DNA of 6,244 nt from UBA1738 sp045580145 (GTDB lineage Bacteria > Bacillota > Clostridia > UBA1381). Each line of letters starts with the position of its first letter. Within the stretch, counting starts at the first letter, position 1. Of this stretch, positions 5,970-6,244 are shown one piece after another. A program made the position numbers and the translations under genes. Under the pieces are notes generated by a model. It saw only the letters and a program-made list of their open reading frames with translations, had not been told where the DNA came from and did no database searches. The stretch is from positions 1-6,244 of the forward strand of contig JAZNNI010000100.1 of assembly GCA_045580145.1 (NCBI GenBank). Reading direction: 5' to 3'.

Positions 5970-6205
5970 AATATGAGATTTTCCTCCTCAAGTTGGGCGT
6001 TACGTTTTTGTAATTCCTTGATTTGTTGTGCGGTGATAACAGTATCATCGTCAATTTTAACCTCGGAATAAAGCTTTACCCATTTGGATAAAGCACTTGA
6101 AGAAACTCCGTATTCGTTATGAATTTGAGCATAACTTTTACCGGAATGATAAAGATTAACGATAGTTTTTTTGAATTCTGATGTGTACTTGTTTTTTGTG
6201 GACAT
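5924..6205 (-). CDS. IS3-family transposase OrfA (HTH_Tnp_1 plus leucine zipper)
   Basis: A 93-residue DNA-binding protein that recognises the insertion sequence ends and can regulate transposition. The helix-turn-helix region is SEFKKTIVNLYHSGKSYAQI followed by EYGVSSSALSKWVKLY. A leucine-zipper coiled coil (IKELQKRNAQLEEENLILKK) follows at about residues 62-82, as usual for oligomerisation in this family. The ATG at 6203-6205 has GGGG at 6213-6216, 7 bases upstream. A TAAAAT near 6230-6235, inside the terminal repeat, could be a weak -10, but the sequence for a -35 is outside the window. It overlaps orfB, which is in the -1 frame. Confidence 0.9.
   Translation of the reverse strand: MSTKNKYTSEFKKTIVNLYHSGKSYAQIHNEYGVSSSALSKWVKLYSEVKIDDDTVITAQQIKELQKRNAQLEEENLILKKAIAIFTPHSDND
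5963..5989 (-). promoter_or_regulatory. Programmed -1 frameshift signal with upstream SD stimulator
   Basis: On the minus strand, a run of seven A (5963-5969) gives the slippery heptamer A-AAA-AAA followed by G. The orfA codons TTA AAA AAA GCA can slip back to AAA AAA AGC in the orfB frame. A strong Shine-Dalgarno-like GAGGAGG (5983-5989) lies 13 bases upstream, the arrangement known to stimulate -1 frameshifting in dnaX and IS911-type elements. I did not fold the downstream region for a stimulatory hairpin. Confidence 0.8.
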
Positions 6206-6220
6206 TGTAATTCCCCTTTC

Positions 6221-6237
6221 GTGTCTACTATTTTACA
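6221..6237 (-). repeat. Terminal inverted repeat of the IS3-family element (upstream end)
   Basis: Reads TGTAAAATAGTAGACAC on the minus strand and matches the opposite end at 5033-5050. Only seven bases of flanking DNA remain before the window edge, so the exact terminus (6236 to 6240) and the target duplication cannot be fixed. Confidence 0.6.
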
Positions 6238-6244
6238 TCATTTC

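Larger units (their letters stand above)
5033..6237 (-). mobile_element. IS3-family insertion sequence, about 1.2 kb
   Basis: It contains orfA and orfB in overlapping frames and imperfect terminal inverted repeats that both start TG. The left end (minus strand from 6237) reads TGTAAAATAGTAGACAC and the right end (plus strand from 5033) reads TGTCAATAAAGTAGACAG, identical in GTAGACA and alignable with one gap. The length of about 1205 bp is typical of the family. No clean 3-bp duplication flanks these exact ends. ATCA occurs at 5028-5031 and at 6237-6240, which would imply a 4-bp duplication if the ends are shifted by a base or so. The element splits or abuts the SIS gene. All transposase motifs look intact, so it may be active. 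Confidence 0.85.

Noticed and set aside
1..6244. A novel defence system, CRISPR array, riboswitch, tRNA or rRNA.
   Set aside because: No regularly spaced repeats, defence-type domains or recognisable structured RNA were seen by eye; the content is metabolic, regulatory and one common insertion sequence.

Overview
The window looks like a piece of an anaerobic, fermentative Firmicutes chromosome, probably a gut or rumen-type Clostridia member. The grounds are a pyruvate formate-lyase activase gene, moderate-to-low GC with A/T-rich intergenic DNA, purine-rich ribosome binding sites, a textbook TTGACA-N17-TATAAT promoter and an IS3-family element. The species cannot be named from this sequence alone.

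Layout: (1) positions 1-699 hold the 3' part of pflA (+), cut by the window edge, followed by a strong two-part hairpin at 709-754. (2) Positions 778-3213 hold a minus-strand MFS transporter and metallo-beta-lactamase-fold hydrolase operon. The hydrolase is broken by one in-frame TAA, and a short coding-like remnant lies behind it. (3) A compact divergent control region (about 3066-3213) separates the MFS gene from a plus-strand AraC-family regulator (3214-4050). This region has a consensus promoter with a palindrome exactly in its spacer, and larger inverted copies of the same kind of half-site placed symmetrically outside it. (4) Positions 4020-5032 are a minus-strand relic. A SIS-domain (phosphosugar-binding) protein without its N-terminus runs in frame into the C-terminal part of a GNAT_C-type acyltransferase, which is itself interrupted by a TAG. 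(5) An intact-looking IS3-family insertion sequence (about 5033-6237, minus) carries orfA, orfB and a programmed -1 frameshift signal; it lies across the 5' side of the SIS gene.

How the genes may work together: the AraC-type regulator (cupin sensor plus paired HTHs), the MFS permease and the hydrolase form a small substrate-responsive uptake and processing unit. The substrate cannot be read from sequence, and the hydrolase is probably no longer made at full length. The SIS/acyltransferase segment is decaying (deletion fusion, nonsense codon, IS insertion). The regulator's 3' end overlaps it by 31 bp tail to tail. I see no defence system, CRISPR array, rRNA or tRNA. The most notable items are the symmetric divergent regulatory region and the layered decay of the SIS/acyltransferase locus.
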